Part shown: positions 34,718 through 43,456 of the stretch, one piece after another
How the letters are laid out: each line of letters starts with the position of its first letter
How positions within the stretch are numbered: the first letter of the stretch is position 1
Source of the DNA: Rubrivivax sp.
GTDB taxonomy: Bacteria > Pseudomonadota > Gammaproteobacteria > Burkholderiales > Burkholderiaceae_C
Reading direction: 5' to 3'
Length of the DNA: 64,000 nt
NCBI GenBank assembly: GCA_016719535.1
Contig: JADJYX010000026.1
Span: 62,001 to 126,000 of the forward strand
Program-made: the position numbers and the translations under genes
The notes under the pieces: model-generated
The model's database searches: none
Seen by the model: the letters and a program-made list of their open reading frames with translations, nothing else
What the model was told of the DNA's origin: nothing

Positions 34718-35920
34718 ATGAACCCCCTGCTGCAGCGGCTGCATCCCTACCCCTTCGAACGCTGGCGGATCCTCACCCAGGACATCCGCCCGCCGCAGGC
34801 CCTGCGGCCCATCAACCTGGGCATTGGCGAGCCCAGGCACGCCACGCCGAAGCTGGTGGAGGACGCCTTGTGCGGCAACCTGCAGGCGCTGTCGGGCTAC
34901 CCGGCCACCGCCGGCGAGCCGGCACTGCGCCAGGCGTGTGCCGCCTGGCTGCAGCGGCGCTACGGCATCACGCTGGACCCGCTGACGCAGGTGCTGCCGG
35001 TCAACGGTTCACGCGAGGCGCTGTTTGCCTTTGCGCAGACGGTGGTCGACCCCACGCAGCCGGGCGCCACCGTCGTCTGCCCCAACCCCTTCTACCAGAT
35101 CTACGAGGGGGCGGCGCTGCTGGCCGGCGCGCAGACGGCCTTCGCCAACAGCGACCCGGCGCGCAACTTCGCCGCCGACTGGTCGACCATCGACGACGCC
35201 ACCTGGGCGCGCACGCAGCTGCTGTATGTCTGCTCGCCGGGCAACCCCACCGGCGCGGTGATGCCGCTGTCGGAGTGGGAGCGGCTGTTCGAGCTGAGCG
35301 ACCGCCACGGCTTCGTCATCGCCAGCGACGAGTGTTACTCGGAGATCTGGTTCGGCGACACACCGCCGCTGGGTGGCCTGGAAGCCGCCGCCAGGCTCGG
35401 CCGCAGCGACTTCCGGCGCCTGCTCGCCTTCACCAGCCTGTCCAAGCGCAGCAACGTGCCGGGCATGCGATCGGGCTTCGTCGCCGGCGACGCGGCGCTG
35501 ATCAAGCCCTTCCTGCTCTACCGCACCTACCACGGCAGCGCGATGAGCGGCATCGTGCAGGCCGCCAGCATCGCGGCCTGGAACGACGAGGCGCATGTCG
35601 AGGCCAACCGCGCGCTCTACCGCACCAAATTCGACCAGGTCACGCCGCTGCTGGCGCGCGTGCTCGACGTGCGGCTGCCCGACGCCGGCTTCTACCTGTG
35701 GGCCGGCATCGGCCGGCAGTGCGGCGGCGACGACATCGCCTGGGCCCAGGGCCTGCTCGCTCAATACAATGTGACCGTCCTGCCCGGCAGCCTGCTCGCG
35801 CGCACGGCACAAGGCCACAACCCGGGCAGCGGCCGCATCCGCATGGCCCTCGTCGCCGGCGTCGAGGATTGCCTCGAAGCGGCCCACCGCATCGTCTCCT
35901 ACACCGAAAGCCTCCGATGA
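34718..35920 (+). CDS. dapC: Succinyldiaminopimelate transaminase
   Basis: 400 residues, class I/II PLP aminotransferase. Start MNPLLQRLHPYPFERWRILT is typical of proteobacterial DapC. Family segments are INLGIGEPRHATPKLVEDAL, VCPNPFYQIYEG, CSPGNPTGAVMPLSEWE, SDECYSEIWF and the PLP lysine in FTSLSKRSNVPGMRSGF. Makes N-succinyl-LL-DAP precursor in lysine and peptidoglycan synthesis. The stop overlaps dapD by 4 bases. Confidence 0.95.
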   Translation: MNPLLQRLHPYPFERWRILTQDIRPPQALRPINLGIGEPRHATPKLVEDALCGNLQALSGYPATAGEPALRQACAAWLQRRYGITLDPLTQVLPVNGSREALFAFAQTVVDPTQPGATVVCPNPFYQIYEGAALLAGAQTAFANSDPARNFAADWSTIDDATWARTQLLYVCSPGNPTGAVMPLSEWERLFELSDRHGFVIASDECYSEIWFGDTPPLGGLEAAARLGRSDFRRLLAFTSLSKRSNVPGMRSGFVAGDAALIKPFLLYRTYHGSAMSGIVQAASIAAWNDEAHVEANRALYRTKFDQVTPLLARVLDVRLPDAGFYLWAGIGRQCGGDDIAWAQGLLAQYNVTVLPGSLLARTAQGHNPGSGRIRMALVAGVEDCLEAAHRIVSYTESLR

Positions 35921-36750
35921 GCCAAGACCTGCAGACCATCATCGACCTCGCCTGGGAAGGCCGCGCGTCGCTGTCGCCGACCGCCGCCGATCCGAAGATC
36001 GTGCAAGCCGTCGAGCATGTGATTGCCGACCTCAACGCCGGCCGCACCCGCGTCGCCGAACGCCAGGGCGTGGGCCAGTGGACGGTCAACCAGTGGGTCA
36101 AGAAGGCGGTGCTGCTGTCGTTCCGGCTGAAGGACAACCATGTCATGCGCGCCGGCGACCTGAGCTTCTTCGACAAGGTCGAGACCAAGTTCGGCCATGT
36201 CAGCGACGATGCCATGAAGGCCACCGGCATCCGCGTGGTGCCGCCCGCGGTGGCGCGCCGCGGCAGCTTCATCGCCAGGAACGTGGTGCTGATGCCCAGC
36301 TACGTCAATATCGGTGCCTATGTCGACGAAGGCACGATGGTCGACACCTGGGCCACGGTGGGCAGCTGCGCGCAGATCGGCAAGGGCGTGCACCTGTCGG
36401 GCGGCGTCGGCATCGGCGGTGTGCTCGAACCGCTGCAGGCCAACCCGACCATCATCGAGGACAACTGCTTCATCGGCGCGCGCTCCGAGGTCGTCGAGGG
36501 CGTCATCGTCGAGGAAAACTCGGTGCTGGGCATGGGCGTCTACCTCGGGCAGAGCACGCCGATCTTCAACCGCGAGACCGGCGAGGTCACCTATGGCCGC
36601 GTGCCCAGCGGCAGCGTGGTGGTCAGCGGCAACCTGCCCAAGACGGCGGCCAACGGGCAGCCCTACAGCCTGTATGCGGCGGTGATCGTCAAGCGCGTGG
36701 ACGCGCAGACGCGCAGCAAGACCAGCATCAACGACCTGCTGCGTCCCTGA
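35917..36750 (+). CDS. dapD: 2,3,4,5-tetrahydropyridine-2,6-dicarboxylate N-succinyltransferase
   Basis: 277 residues. N-terminal helical domain then left-handed beta-helix with hexapeptide turns (VVLMPSYVNIGAYVDEGTMV, TWATVGSCAQIGKGVHLSGG, DNCFIGARSEVVEGVIVEEN). This is the DapD acyltransferase that uses succinyl-CoA in the succinylase branch of lysine synthesis. Coupled to dapC; followed by a G/C hairpin and then pilU. Confidence 0.96.
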   Translation: MSQDLQTIIDLAWEGRASLSPTAADPKIVQAVEHVIADLNAGRTRVAERQGVGQWTVNQWVKKAVLLSFRLKDNHVMRAGDLSFFDKVETKFGHVSDDAMKATGIRVVPPAVARRGSFIARNVVLMPSYVNIGAYVDEGTMVDTWATVGSCAQIGKGVHLSGGVGIGGVLEPLQANPTIIEDNCFIGARSEVVEGVIVEENSVLGMGVYLGQSTPIFNRETGEVTYGRVPSGSVVVSGNLPKTAANGQPYSLYAAVIVKRVDAQTRSKTSINDLLRP

Positions 36751-36755
36751 CATGG

Positions 36756-36789
36756 CTCCCCCAAGCGACCTGGGCCCAGGAGGGGGGGG
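36756..36789. other. GC-rich hairpin between dapD and pilU
   Basis: CTCCCCC (36756-36762) faces a run of eight G (36782-36789) around the perfect 12-base palindrome CCTGGGCCCAGG (36769-36780). There is no U-tract, so it is not a standard terminator. It may slow or attenuate transcription into pilU. Confidence 0.35.
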
Positions 36790-36824
36790 CGGAACAACCC
36801 GTACTCCGGCTGAAAGGCGTTGGC

Positions 36825-38009
36825 ATGAGCGGCAACATGGAACGGGTGCTCCGCCTGATGGCGGAGAAGAGCGCGTCCGACGTCTACATGTCGGCCAATA
36901 CGCCGATCCTCATCAAGATCCACGGCCAGATCCTGCAGCTGTCGGACCAGCTGCTGACACCCACGCAGACGCGCCAGCTGCTGGCCGAGCTGCTGACGCC
37001 GCAGCAGCTGGAAGAGCTGGACGACACCGGCGAGCTCAATGTCGGCATCGGCGTGGCGCGCGTGGGCAGCTTCCGCCTCTCGGCGTTCAAGCAGCGCGGC
37101 AGCATCGCGGCGGTCTTCCGCTGCATCCCGCAGGAGATCCCGGCGCTGGATTCGCTGGGCGTGCCGGCGATGCTGTCGCAGCTGGTGGTCGAGAAGCGCG
37201 GCCTCATCCTGATGGTGGGCGCCACCGGCACCGGCAAGAGCACCACGCTGGCGTCGATGCTCGAGTGGCGCAACCAGCAGCTCACCGGCCACATCCTCAC
37301 CATCGAGGATCCGATCGAATTCCTGTTTACCAACAAGCGATCGATCGTCAACCAGCGCGAGGTCGGGCGCGACACCGCGTCGCTGCAGGTGGCGCTGCGC
37401 AATGCGCTGCGCCAGGCGCCCGACTGCATCCTGATCGGCGAGATCCGCGATCGCGAGACCATGACCTCGGCGATCAGCTACGCGCTGTCGGGCCACCTGG
37501 TGCTGGCCACGCTGCACGCCAACAACAGCTACCACGCAATGGGGCGCATCCTGTCGTTCTATACGCCCGAGTCGCGCCCGGCGCTGCTGTCCGACCTGGC
37601 CTCGGGCCTGCGCGCCATCGTCTCGCAGCGCCTGCTGCGCAGCAACGTCGGCGGCCGCATCCCGGCGGTGGAGGTGCTGCTCAATACCAAGTACATCGCC
37701 GAGCTGATCGAGCGCGGCGATTTCTCCGCCGTCAAGGAGGCGATGGAAAAGTCGATGGCCGAGGGCTCGCAGACCTTCGAGCAGGACATCGCCCGCCTGA
37801 TCAAGGACAACACCATCACGCGCGACGAAGGCATGGCGCATGCCGATTCGCCGACCAACCTGCTGTGGCGGCTGCAGAACGAGCTGACGCCGGTGTCGCG
37901 CGTGCAGCCGAAGAAGGAAGAGCCCGACCAGGCCAGCTTCACCGAGATCACGCTCGAGGTGCGCCCCGACGACGGGGCGCCGGTGGCGCCGTGGATGGTG
38001 AAGAAGTGA
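36825..38009 (+). CDS. pilU: PilT/PilU-type twitching motility ATPase
   Basis: 394 residues from the ATG at 36825. Residues 1-100 form the N-terminal PAS-like domain (LMAEKSASDVYMSANTPILI). Walker A GATGTGKSTTLASML near residue 135, Asp box EDPIEFLFTNKRSIVNQREV, Walker B LIGEIRDRETM and His box GHLVLATLHANNSYHAMGRI. The length and C-terminal extension favour PilU, the accessory retraction ATPase, over PilT. It sits between dapD and dapE and overlaps the dapE start by 4 bases, an odd mix of pilus and lysine genes. Confidence 0.9.
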   Translation: MSGNMERVLRLMAEKSASDVYMSANTPILIKIHGQILQLSDQLLTPTQTRQLLAELLTPQQLEELDDTGELNVGIGVARVGSFRLSAFKQRGSIAAVFRCIPQEIPALDSLGVPAMLSQLVVEKRGLILMVGATGTGKSTTLASMLEWRNQQLTGHILTIEDPIEFLFTNKRSIVNQREVGRDTASLQVALRNALRQAPDCILIGEIRDRETMTSAISYALSGHLVLATLHANNSYHAMGRILSFYTPESRPALLSDLASGLRAIVSQRLLRSNVGGRIPAVEVLLNTKYIAELIERGDFSAVKEAMEKSMAEGSQTFEQDIARLIKDNTITRDEGMAHADSPTNLLWRLQNELTPVSRVQPKKEEPDQASFTEITLEVRPDDGAPVAPWMVKK

Positions 38010-39151
38010 GCCCGGCGCTGCGGCTGGCCGAACAACTCATCGCGCGACCGTCGATCACGCCCGACGACGCCGGCTGCCAGGACCTGATCGCCGAGCGGCT
38101 GCGCGCCGCCGGCTTCGACTGCGTGCCGCTGCCGCACGGGCCGGAGGGCGCGGTGGTCAGCAACCTGTGGGCGGTGCACCGCGGCACGCGCCCGGGCCCC
38201 ACGGTCGCCCTGGCCGGCCACACCGACGTGGTGCCGCCGGGCCCGGCCGCGGCCTGGACGACGCCGCCCTTCGTGCCGTCGCACCGCGAAGGACGGCTCT
38301 ACGGCCGTGGCGCCGCCGACATGAAGACCGCGGTGGCGGCGATGGTGGTGGCGGCCGAGGAATTCGTTGCCGCCCACCCCGGCCACGCCGGCGCGCTGGC
38401 CTTCCTGATCACCAGCGACGAGGAAGCCGTGGCGGTCGACGGCACCGTGCGCATCGTCGAATGGCTGCAGGCCCGCGACGAACGACTGAACGCCTGCATC
38501 GTCGGCGAGGCGACCTCGGTCGACCGCCTGGGCGACATGATCAAGAATGGCCGCCGCGGCAGCTTGAGCGGCCGCCTGCGCGTGCGCGGCGTGCAAGGCC
38601 ACGTGGCCTATCCGCACCTGGCGCGCAACCCGGTGCACGAGCTGGCCGCGGCGCTGGCCGAGCTGGTGGCCACGCGCTGGGACGAGGGCAATGCGCACTT
38701 CCCGCCCACCACCTGGCAGGTCAGCAACTTCAACGCCGGCACCGGGGCGCGCAACGTCATCCCGGGCGACGCGGTGGTCGAGTTCAATTTCCGCTTCAGC
38801 ACCGAATCCACGCCCGACGGTCTGATGGCGCGCGTGCACGACGTGCTGCACCGCCATGGCGTCGAGCACGAGATCGACTGGTCGCTGGGCGGTGAACCGT
38901 TTCTGACCGCACCCGGCACCTTGAGCGAAGCGCTGTCGCGTGCCATCGAGGCCGAATGCGGCGTGACGCCGGTGCTGTCGACCACCGGCGGCACCTCCGA
39001 CGGCCGCTTCATCCAGCGCATCTGCCCGCAGGTGGTCGAATTCGGCCCCGTCAACGCCAGCATCCACCAGGTCGACGAATGCGTCGAGGTGGCCGCGGTC
39101 GACGCGCTGAAGAACGTCTACCGGCGCACGCTGGAGCATCTGCTGGCATGA
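38006..39151 (+). CDS. dapE: Succinyl-diaminopimelate desuccinylase
   Basis: 381 residues from the GTG at 38006, coupled to the pilU stop. M20 zinc peptidase fold: VALAGHTDVVPPG (His, Asp), GRGAADMKTAVAAMVVAAEE (bridging Asp), FLITSDEEAVAVDGTV (catalytic Glu pair) and dimerisation-domain segment GVQGHVAYPHLARNPVHELA. The C-terminal zinc ligand is in EFGPVNASIHQVDECVEV. Hydrolyses N-succinyl-LL-DAP. The stop overlaps prmB by 4 bases. Confidence 0.96.
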   Translation: MSPALRLAEQLIARPSITPDDAGCQDLIAERLRAAGFDCVPLPHGPEGAVVSNLWAVHRGTRPGPTVALAGHTDVVPPGPAAAWTTPPFVPSHREGRLYGRGAADMKTAVAAMVVAAEEFVAAHPGHAGALAFLITSDEEAVAVDGTVRIVEWLQARDERLNACIVGEATSVDRLGDMIKNGRRGSLSGRLRVRGVQGHVAYPHLARNPVHELAAALAELVATRWDEGNAHFPPTTWQVSNFNAGTGARNVIPGDAVVEFNFRFSTESTPDGLMARVHDVLHRHGVEHEIDWSLGGEPFLTAPGTLSEALSRAIEAECGVTPVLSTTGGTSDGRFIQRICPQVVEFGPVNASIHQVDECVEVAAVDALKNVYRRTLEHLLA

Positions 39152-40008
39152 ACCTGATGCAGTCGGTCGAGCGCGCCGCCGCGCAGCTCGACGCCGCCGG
39201 CGTGAGCTTCGGCCACGGCACCACCAATGCCTTCGACGAGGCCGCCTGGCTCGTGCTGTGGCGCCTGGGCCTGCCGCTGGATGCGCTGGACGACGAGGCC
39301 GACCGCGAATTGGGCGCTGCCGAACTGGCGGCCATCGACGCCCTGGTCATGCAGCGCATTCAGACGCGAAAGCCGGCCGCCTACCTGACCGGCGAGGCCT
39401 GGCTGCAGGGCCTGCCCTTCCATGTGGACGAGCGCGTGATCGTGCCGCGCTCGTTGATCGCCGAGGTGCTGGCCGATGGCAGCGCCGAGCCCTGGCTGCC
39501 CGATCCGCCGCACCGCATTCTCGACCTGTGCACCGGCAACGGCAGCCTGGCCGTGCTGGCTGCGCTGGCCTGGCCGCAGGCGCAACTCGATGCCACCGAC
39601 CTGTCGGCCGATGCGCTGGCGGTGGCGCGACTCAATGTCGACCGTCACGGCGTGGCCGACCGTGTGCGGCTGCGCCTCGGTGACGGGCTCGCAGCCGCCG
39701 ACGGCCCCTACGACCTCGTGCTGTGCAACCCGCCTTACGTCAACCGGCAGTCGATGCAGGCCCTGCCCGCCGAATACCGCGCCGAGCCGGTGCTGGCGCT
39801 GGACGGCGGCGACGACGGCATGGATTTCATCCGCCCGCTGCTGCGCGACCTTCCCGCCCACCTGACCCCCGGTGGCGTGCTGCTGCTGGAGATCGGCCAC
39901 GAGCGCGCTCACTTCGAAGCCGCCTTCCCGCAGTTGCAGCCGGTTTGGCTGTCCACCAGCGCCGGCGACGATGCGGTGCTGCTGCTGACCCGAGAGAACC
40001 TGGAATGA
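39148..40008 (+). CDS. prmB: 50S ribosomal protein L3 N(5)-glutamine methyltransferase
   Basis: 286 residues, HemK/PrmB class I AdoMet methyltransferase. AdoMet site ILDLCTGNGSLAVLAALAWP near residue 130, and the glutamine-binding NPPY motif in LVLCNPPYVNRQSMQALP. The N-terminal helical domain begins LMQSVERAAAQLDAAGVSFG, which fits PrmB rather than PrmC. Modifies L3 and helps ribosome assembly. Overlaps dapE upstream and the ABC-F gene downstream by 4 bases each. Confidence 0.94.
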   Translation: MNLMQSVERAAAQLDAAGVSFGHGTTNAFDEAAWLVLWRLGLPLDALDDEADRELGAAELAAIDALVMQRIQTRKPAAYLTGEAWLQGLPFHVDERVIVPRSLIAEVLADGSAEPWLPDPPHRILDLCTGNGSLAVLAALAWPQAQLDATDLSADALAVARLNVDRHGVADRVRLRLGDGLAAADGPYDLVLCNPPYVNRQSMQALPAEYRAEPVLALDGGDDGMDFIRPLLRDLPAHLTPGGVLLLEIGHERAHFEAAFPQLQPVWLSTSAGDDAVLLLTRENLE

Positions 40009-41976
40009 TCACCCTGCGCGGCATCACCCTGCGTCGCGGCACCAAGGTCGTGCTCGACCAGGCCGGCGTCACGCTGCAGCCGGGCGAGAAGATCGGCCTC
40101 ATCGGCCGCAACGGCGCCGGCAAGTCCAGCCTGTTCTCGCTGCTGACCGGCCGGTTGCACGCCGATGCCGGCGATGTCGACATGCCGCCGCGCTGGACCA
40201 TCGGCGAGGTGGCGCAGGACATGCCCGATACCGAGGACGGCGCCACCGCCTTCGTGCTGCAGGGCGACCTGCCGCTGCAGCGCGCGCAGGACGCACTGGC
40301 CGCGGCCGAGGCCAGCGGCGACGGCCACGCCATCGCCGACGCGCACCTGGCGCTGGACGAAGCCGGCGCCTTCGACGCCCGCGCCCGCGCGCAGGCGCTG
40401 CTGCTGGGCCTGGGCTTTCGCAGCGAGCAGCTCGATGCGCCGGTCAACAGCTTCTCGGGCGGCTGGCGCATGCGGCTGCAACTGGCGCGGGCGCTGATGT
40501 GCCCGGCCGACCTGCTGCTGCTGGACGAGCCCACCAACCACCTCGACCTGGACGCGCTGGTGTGGCTGGAAGCGTGGCTCAAGCGCTTCGACGGCACACT
40601 GCTGATCATCAGCCACGACCGCGAGTTTCTCGATGCCATCTGCAAGGTGATCGTGCACCTGGACGAGGCCACGCTCACGCGCTACACGGGCAATTACAGC
40701 GCCTTCGAGGAGATGCGGGCCGAACGGCTGCTGCAGGCGCAAGCGGCCTTCAGCAAGCAGCAGGAGCGCATGGCGCACCTGCAGCGCTTCATCGACCGCT
40801 TCAAGGCCAAGGCCAGCAAGGCCAAGCAGGCGCAGAGCCGCGTCAAGGCGCTGGCGCGCATGGAAAAGCTCGCGCCGGTGCTGACGGCGAGCGACTTCCA
40901 GTTCGAATTCCGCGAGCCGGCCAGCCTGCCCAACCCGATGCTGGCGCTCGATGGCCTGGCCTGCGGATACGGCACAACCACGATCGTGCGCAACGTCAAC
41001 CGCAGCGTGCTGGCCGGCCAGCGCATCGGCATCCTGGGCGCCAACGGCCAGGGCAAGTCGACGCTGGTCAAGACCATCGCGCGCGAGCTGCCGCCGCTGG
41101 GCGGGCGCATCACCGAGGGCAAGGGCCTGCAGATCGGCTACTTCGCGCAGCAGGAGCTGGACGTGCTGCGCCTGGACGAAGGCCCGCTGCAGCACCTGGT
41201 GCGGCTGGCGCGCGACCAGGGGCCGGCGGCGCGCGAGCAGGAACTGCGCGACTTCCTCGGCCGCTTCCGCTTCACCGGCGACATGGTCACGCAGGCGGTC
41301 GGCTCGCTCTCGGGCGGCGAGAAGGCGCGCCTGGTGCTGGCCATGCTGGTGTGGCAGCGCCCCAACCTGCTGCTGCTGGACGAACCCACCAACCACCTCG
41401 ACCTGACCACGCGCGAGGCGCTGTCGATCGCGCTCAACGAATTCGAGGGCACGGTGATGCTGGTCAGCCACGACCGCGCGCTGCTGCGCGAGGTCTGCGA
41501 CGAATTCTGGCTCGTCACGCGCGGCGGCGTCGAACCCTTCGACGGCGACCTCGACGACTACCAGCGCTGGCTGCTGGAGGTGTCGCGCGCCGTCGCCAAG
41601 GGGCAGGAGGCGCCCCCGCCGCCGCGGCCCGGTGGCGGACGTGGCCGAACCGACGGCCCGTCCGGCCGCCGCGGCGCCTGCCGCACCGGCGCGTGCGCCG
41701 CGCGACGACCGTCAGGCCGGCAAGCAGGCGCGCGCGCGCCTGACCGAGGCCACGCGGCCGTTGCGTATCGAGATCCAGCGCATCGACGAGCGGCTGACAA
41801 AGCTGGCCGCCGAACGCGCCGAGGTCGAGGCGCTGCTGGCCAGTGCCGATACCCGGCCCGACGACTTTGCCGACCTCGGCCGGCGGCTGACCCACGTCAA
41901 CGCCGAGGTGCACCTGCTCGAGGAACGCTGGCTCGAAGCCCAGGCCGAGCTGGAGGCGCTGCAGGCCCAGGCCTGA
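40005..41976 (+). CDS. ABC-F family ATPase (Uup/YheS-like), apparent +1 frameshift
   Basis: Two ATP-binding cassettes in one chain: first Walker A LIGRNGAGKSSLFSLLTG with signature FSGGWRMRLQLARAL, second ILGANGQGKSTLVKTIA with signature LSGGEKARLVLAMLV, separated by the ABC-F linker (ERMAHLQRFIDRFKAKASKA). No membrane domain; family members act on ribosomes. The frame breaks after about 540 codons: the C-terminal coiled coil (RIEIQRIDERLTKLAAERAE, stop at 41976) is in another frame. Dropping one C from GGCCC at 41626-41630 restores one protein of about 656 residues. Without that, the frame runs on into ohrR. Confidence 0.85.
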
Positions 41977-42035
41977 AGCGCGCGGGCCCGGGCCAGCCGA
42001 CCCGTCTGCGCCCCTCCTTCGATGGTGGTTATCGC

Positions 42036-42067
42036 GCGCAATTACATTGCGAACGATTGAATTGCGC
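42036..42067 (+). promoter_or_regulatory. Inverted-repeat operator before ohrR
   Basis: GCGCAATT (42036-42043) and AATTGCGC (42060-42067) form perfect 8-base arms with 16 bases between, ending 13 bases before the ohrR start. Inside lie further ATTG/CGAT repeats. OhrR proteins bind AT-rich dyads containing AATTG-like arms and autoregulate, so this is the likely OhrR operator. Confidence 0.6.
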
Positions 42068-42080
42068 AACACTCTTCGCC

Positions 42081-42554
42081 ATGCCGCGTCGATCTGCCCC
42101 CGAACCCGCCAACGACTGGCTCGCGCTCGACCGCCAGCTCTGCTTCGCCCTCTATGCGGCCTCGCTGGCGATGACCAAGGTCTACAAGCCATTGCTCGAG
42201 CCGTTGGGCCTGACCTACCCGCAATACCTGGTGATGCTGGTGTTGTGGGAAACGGATGGCCCGACCGTCTCGCAGCTCGGTGAGCGGCTCGCGCTCGACT
42301 CGGGCACCCTGACGCCGATGCTCAAGCGCCTGGAGGTCCTGGGCTTCGTGCAGCGCCAGCGCGACAGCGCCGACGAGCGCCGCGTGCTGGTGCACCTCAC
42401 GCCCGAGGGCCGTTCGCTGCGCAGCCGCGCCGCCGCGGTGCCGCCGCAGCTGCTGCAGGCCAGCCAGTGCAGCCTGGCCGAGGTGAGCGCACTGACGCGC
42501 CAGCTGCACGCGCTTCGCCAGCGCCTGAATGCATTCACCCCCCGCGCGGCCTGA
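42081..42554 (+). CDS. ohrR: Organic hydroperoxide-sensing MarR-family repressor OhrR
   Basis: 157 residues. The redox-sensing cysteine is in LDRQLCFALYAASLAMTKVY near residue 18, at the place of the OhrR peroxidatic Cys. The winged helix reads PTVSQLGERLALDSGTLTPM and LKRLEVLGFVQRQRDSADER. A second Cys (QASQCSLAE) near the C-terminus fits the two-Cys OhrR class. It represses ohr, which follows after 29 bases, until oxidised by organic peroxide. Confidence 0.94.
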   Translation: MPRRSAPEPANDWLALDRQLCFALYAASLAMTKVYKPLLEPLGLTYPQYLVMLVLWETDGPTVSQLGERLALDSGTLTPMLKRLEVLGFVQRQRDSADERRVLVHLTPEGRSLRSRAAAVPPQLLQASQCSLAEVSALTRQLHALRQRLNAFTPRAA

Positions 42555-42583
42555 CGCCGCGCCCCACCCTGAAGGAAGCCACC

Positions 42584-43021
42584 ATGCCCTCGATCGCCCA
42601 GGCCGTCTATACCGCCACCGCCACCTCCACCGGCGGCCGCACCGGCACCACGGAATCCTCCGACGGCCGCATCCAGCTGCAGCTGTCCACGCCCAAGGCC
42701 CTGGGCGGCGACGACGGCCCGGGCACCAACCCCGAACAGCTGTTTGCCGCCGGCTATTCGGCCTGCTTCATCGGCGCCCTCAAAGCCGTGGCCGCGCGCC
42801 AGAAGATCGCGCTGACGAAGGAGGTGTCGATCACCGCCGACGTCGCCATCGGCCCGCATGGCAGCAAGCCCGGCGCCTTCAACATCGCGGTGGCGATGAA
42901 GGTCTCGCTGCCCGGCATGGAGCGCGCCGCCGCCGAAGCCCTGGTGGCCGCAGCGCACGAGGTCTGCCCCTATTCCAACGCCACCCGCGGCAATGTCGAC
43001 GTCACGCTGACACTGGCTTGA
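42584..43021 (+). CDS. ohr: Organic hydroperoxide resistance protein (peroxiredoxin-like Ohr)
   Basis: 145 residues, OsmC/Ohr fold. Both catalytic cysteines are visible: FAAGYSACFIGALKAVA (peroxidatic, near residue 60) and AAHEVCPYSNATRGNVDV (resolving, near residue 126). Reduces lipid and organic hydroperoxides using lipoyl thiols. A GAAGGAAG site precedes the ATG at 42584. Partner of ohrR. Confidence 0.96.
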   Translation: MPSIAQAVYTATATSTGGRTGTTESSDGRIQLQLSTPKALGGDDGPGTNPEQLFAAGYSACFIGALKAVAARQKIALTKEVSITADVAIGPHGSKPGAFNIAVAMKVSLPGMERAAAEALVAAAHEVCPYSNATRGNVDVTLTLA

Positions 43022-43124
43022 TCGGCGGCGGCGGCTCGTGGAAAGTCCGCGGCAGCAACCGGGGCCGATTCAGAGGACAATACTGCGCTTGCTGTCTTCC
43101 CAGGCTCCACCGCCTCCACGATCG

Positions 43125-43385
43125 ATGGCCACTCGCCGCGCCCCTCCTGCCACCACCGCCGCCAACGGCGTCAAGCTCCGCCAGACCCAGGCCGAGTACA
43201 CCGCCGCCCGCCCGAATGCCGAGCCCGGCGTGAAGCCGATGATGTCGAGTTCGAAGATGTACGTGTGCATCCGTTGCCACGCCAACTTCAAGACCGGTGA
43301 CGGCAAGCCCGACCCGCGCCTGCGCGGTCTGGGGCGCTGCAACAACTGCCTGGGCGTCACGGCGACCACCAGCACGACGTCCTGA
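43125..43385 (+). CDS. Small zinc-ribbon-like protein
   Basis: 86 residues from the ATG at 43125. The C-terminal half contains two CxxC pairs, MYVCIRCHANF and GRCNNCLG, a zinc-ribbon pattern; the N-terminal 45 residues are basic and probably disordered. I do not recognise a named family. A clear terminator follows at 43413-43439, supporting an independent short transcript or the end of the ohr transcript. Confidence 0.65.
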   Translation: MATRRAPPATTAANGVKLRQTQAEYTAARPNAEPGVKPMMSSSKMYVCIRCHANFKTGDGKPDPRLRGLGRCNNCLGVTATTSTTS

Positions 43386-43412
43386 GCGGCCCGGCGCCGC
43401 CTGCCGACGAAT

Positions 43413-43439
43413 GAAAGGGGCCCCGTGGGGCCCTTTTTT
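43413..43439 (+). terminator. Rho-independent terminator
   Basis: GGGCCCC (43418-43424) and GGGGCCC (43427-43433) form a very stable stem followed directly by TTTTTT (43434-43439). Preceding AAA can extend the stem. It ends transcription after the zinc-ribbon gene and separates it from the convergent chemoreceptor gene. Confidence 0.85.
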
Positions 43440-43456
43440 GCGTCAGGCGTCATGCG

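Noticed and set aside
36756..36789. Intrinsic terminator after dapD
   Set aside because: There is a strong hairpin but no T-run, and pilU and dapE follow in the same direction with overlaps, so it is listed only as a hairpin.
39723..42554. A 943-residue reading frame that fuses ABC-F to OhrR
   Set aside because: It arises from the +1 shift at 41626-41630: the middle section is Arg/Gly/Pro-rich shadow sequence, while the real ABC-F tail and OhrR are both recognisable separately.
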